DNA from: CAKVLS01 sp045605365
GTDB taxonomy: Bacteria; Bacillota; Clostridia; Christensenellales; UBA1242
Length of the DNA: 5,811 nt
Assembly: GCA_045605365.1 (NCBI GenBank)
Contig: JAZUPV010000072.1
Location: 1 to 5,811, forward strand
Direction of reading: 5' to 3'
Shown: positions 5,797 to 5,811 of the stretch, piece after piece
Layout of the letters: every line of letters begins with the position of its first letter
Numbering within the stretch: position 1 is the stretch's first letter
Translations under genes and position numbers: made by a program
Notes under the pieces: generated by a model
The model's input: only the letters and a program-made list of their open reading frames with translations
What the model was told of the DNA's origin: nothing
The model's database searches: none

Positions 5797-5811
5797 CAAC
5801 AAATTATAATT

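Overview
This window looks like an ordinary chromosomal segment of an AT-rich, low-GC Gram-positive-type bacterium, most likely an uncultivated member of the Bacillota (Clostridia or a relative). The grounds are sigma-A-type promoters (TTGACA / TATAAT, two with an extended TG), strong AGGAG ribosome binding sites, U-rich intrinsic terminators and a clostridial-style FtsH. Nothing indicates a recoded genetic code: tryptophan is TGG and all four genes end in TAA. I cannot place the organism more precisely from sequence alone.

Layout. Positions 1-53 hold a promoter and short leader for a 431-residue CvpA-family membrane protein (54-1349), which ends in a clean intrinsic terminator. A 294-bp AT-rich gap (1350-1643) carries the likely ftsH promoter (1486-1514) and a leader of about 120 nt with a possible 7-codon ORF and an inverted repeat. 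ftsH (1644-3887) encodes a complete membrane AAA+ zinc protease with an unusually long charged C-terminal tail. Next comes a consensus promoter that coincides with a long inverted repeat (3897-3933), then a 185-residue predicted lipoprotein of unknown function (3958-4515). Two intrinsic terminators (4524-4555 and 4575-4603) separate it from the convergent gene ychF, which runs on the minus strand (5702 to 4605) and has its promoter in the last 110 bases.

How the genes relate. Three of the four products act at or near the membrane or in stress and quality-control physiology: the CvpA-like protein, FtsH and the lipoprotein. YchF is a conserved ribosome-associated ATPase. Each gene appears to have its own promoter. 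The upstream gene and ychF are insulated by terminators, but ftsH has no obvious terminator of its own, so some read-through into the lipoprotein gene is plausible.

I do not see a mobile element, CRISPR array, RNA gene or a clearly new multi-gene system. The items most worth a second look are the duplicated extracytoplasmic domain fused to CvpA, the palindrome embedded in the promoter of the unknown lipoprotein gene, and the long FtsH tail.
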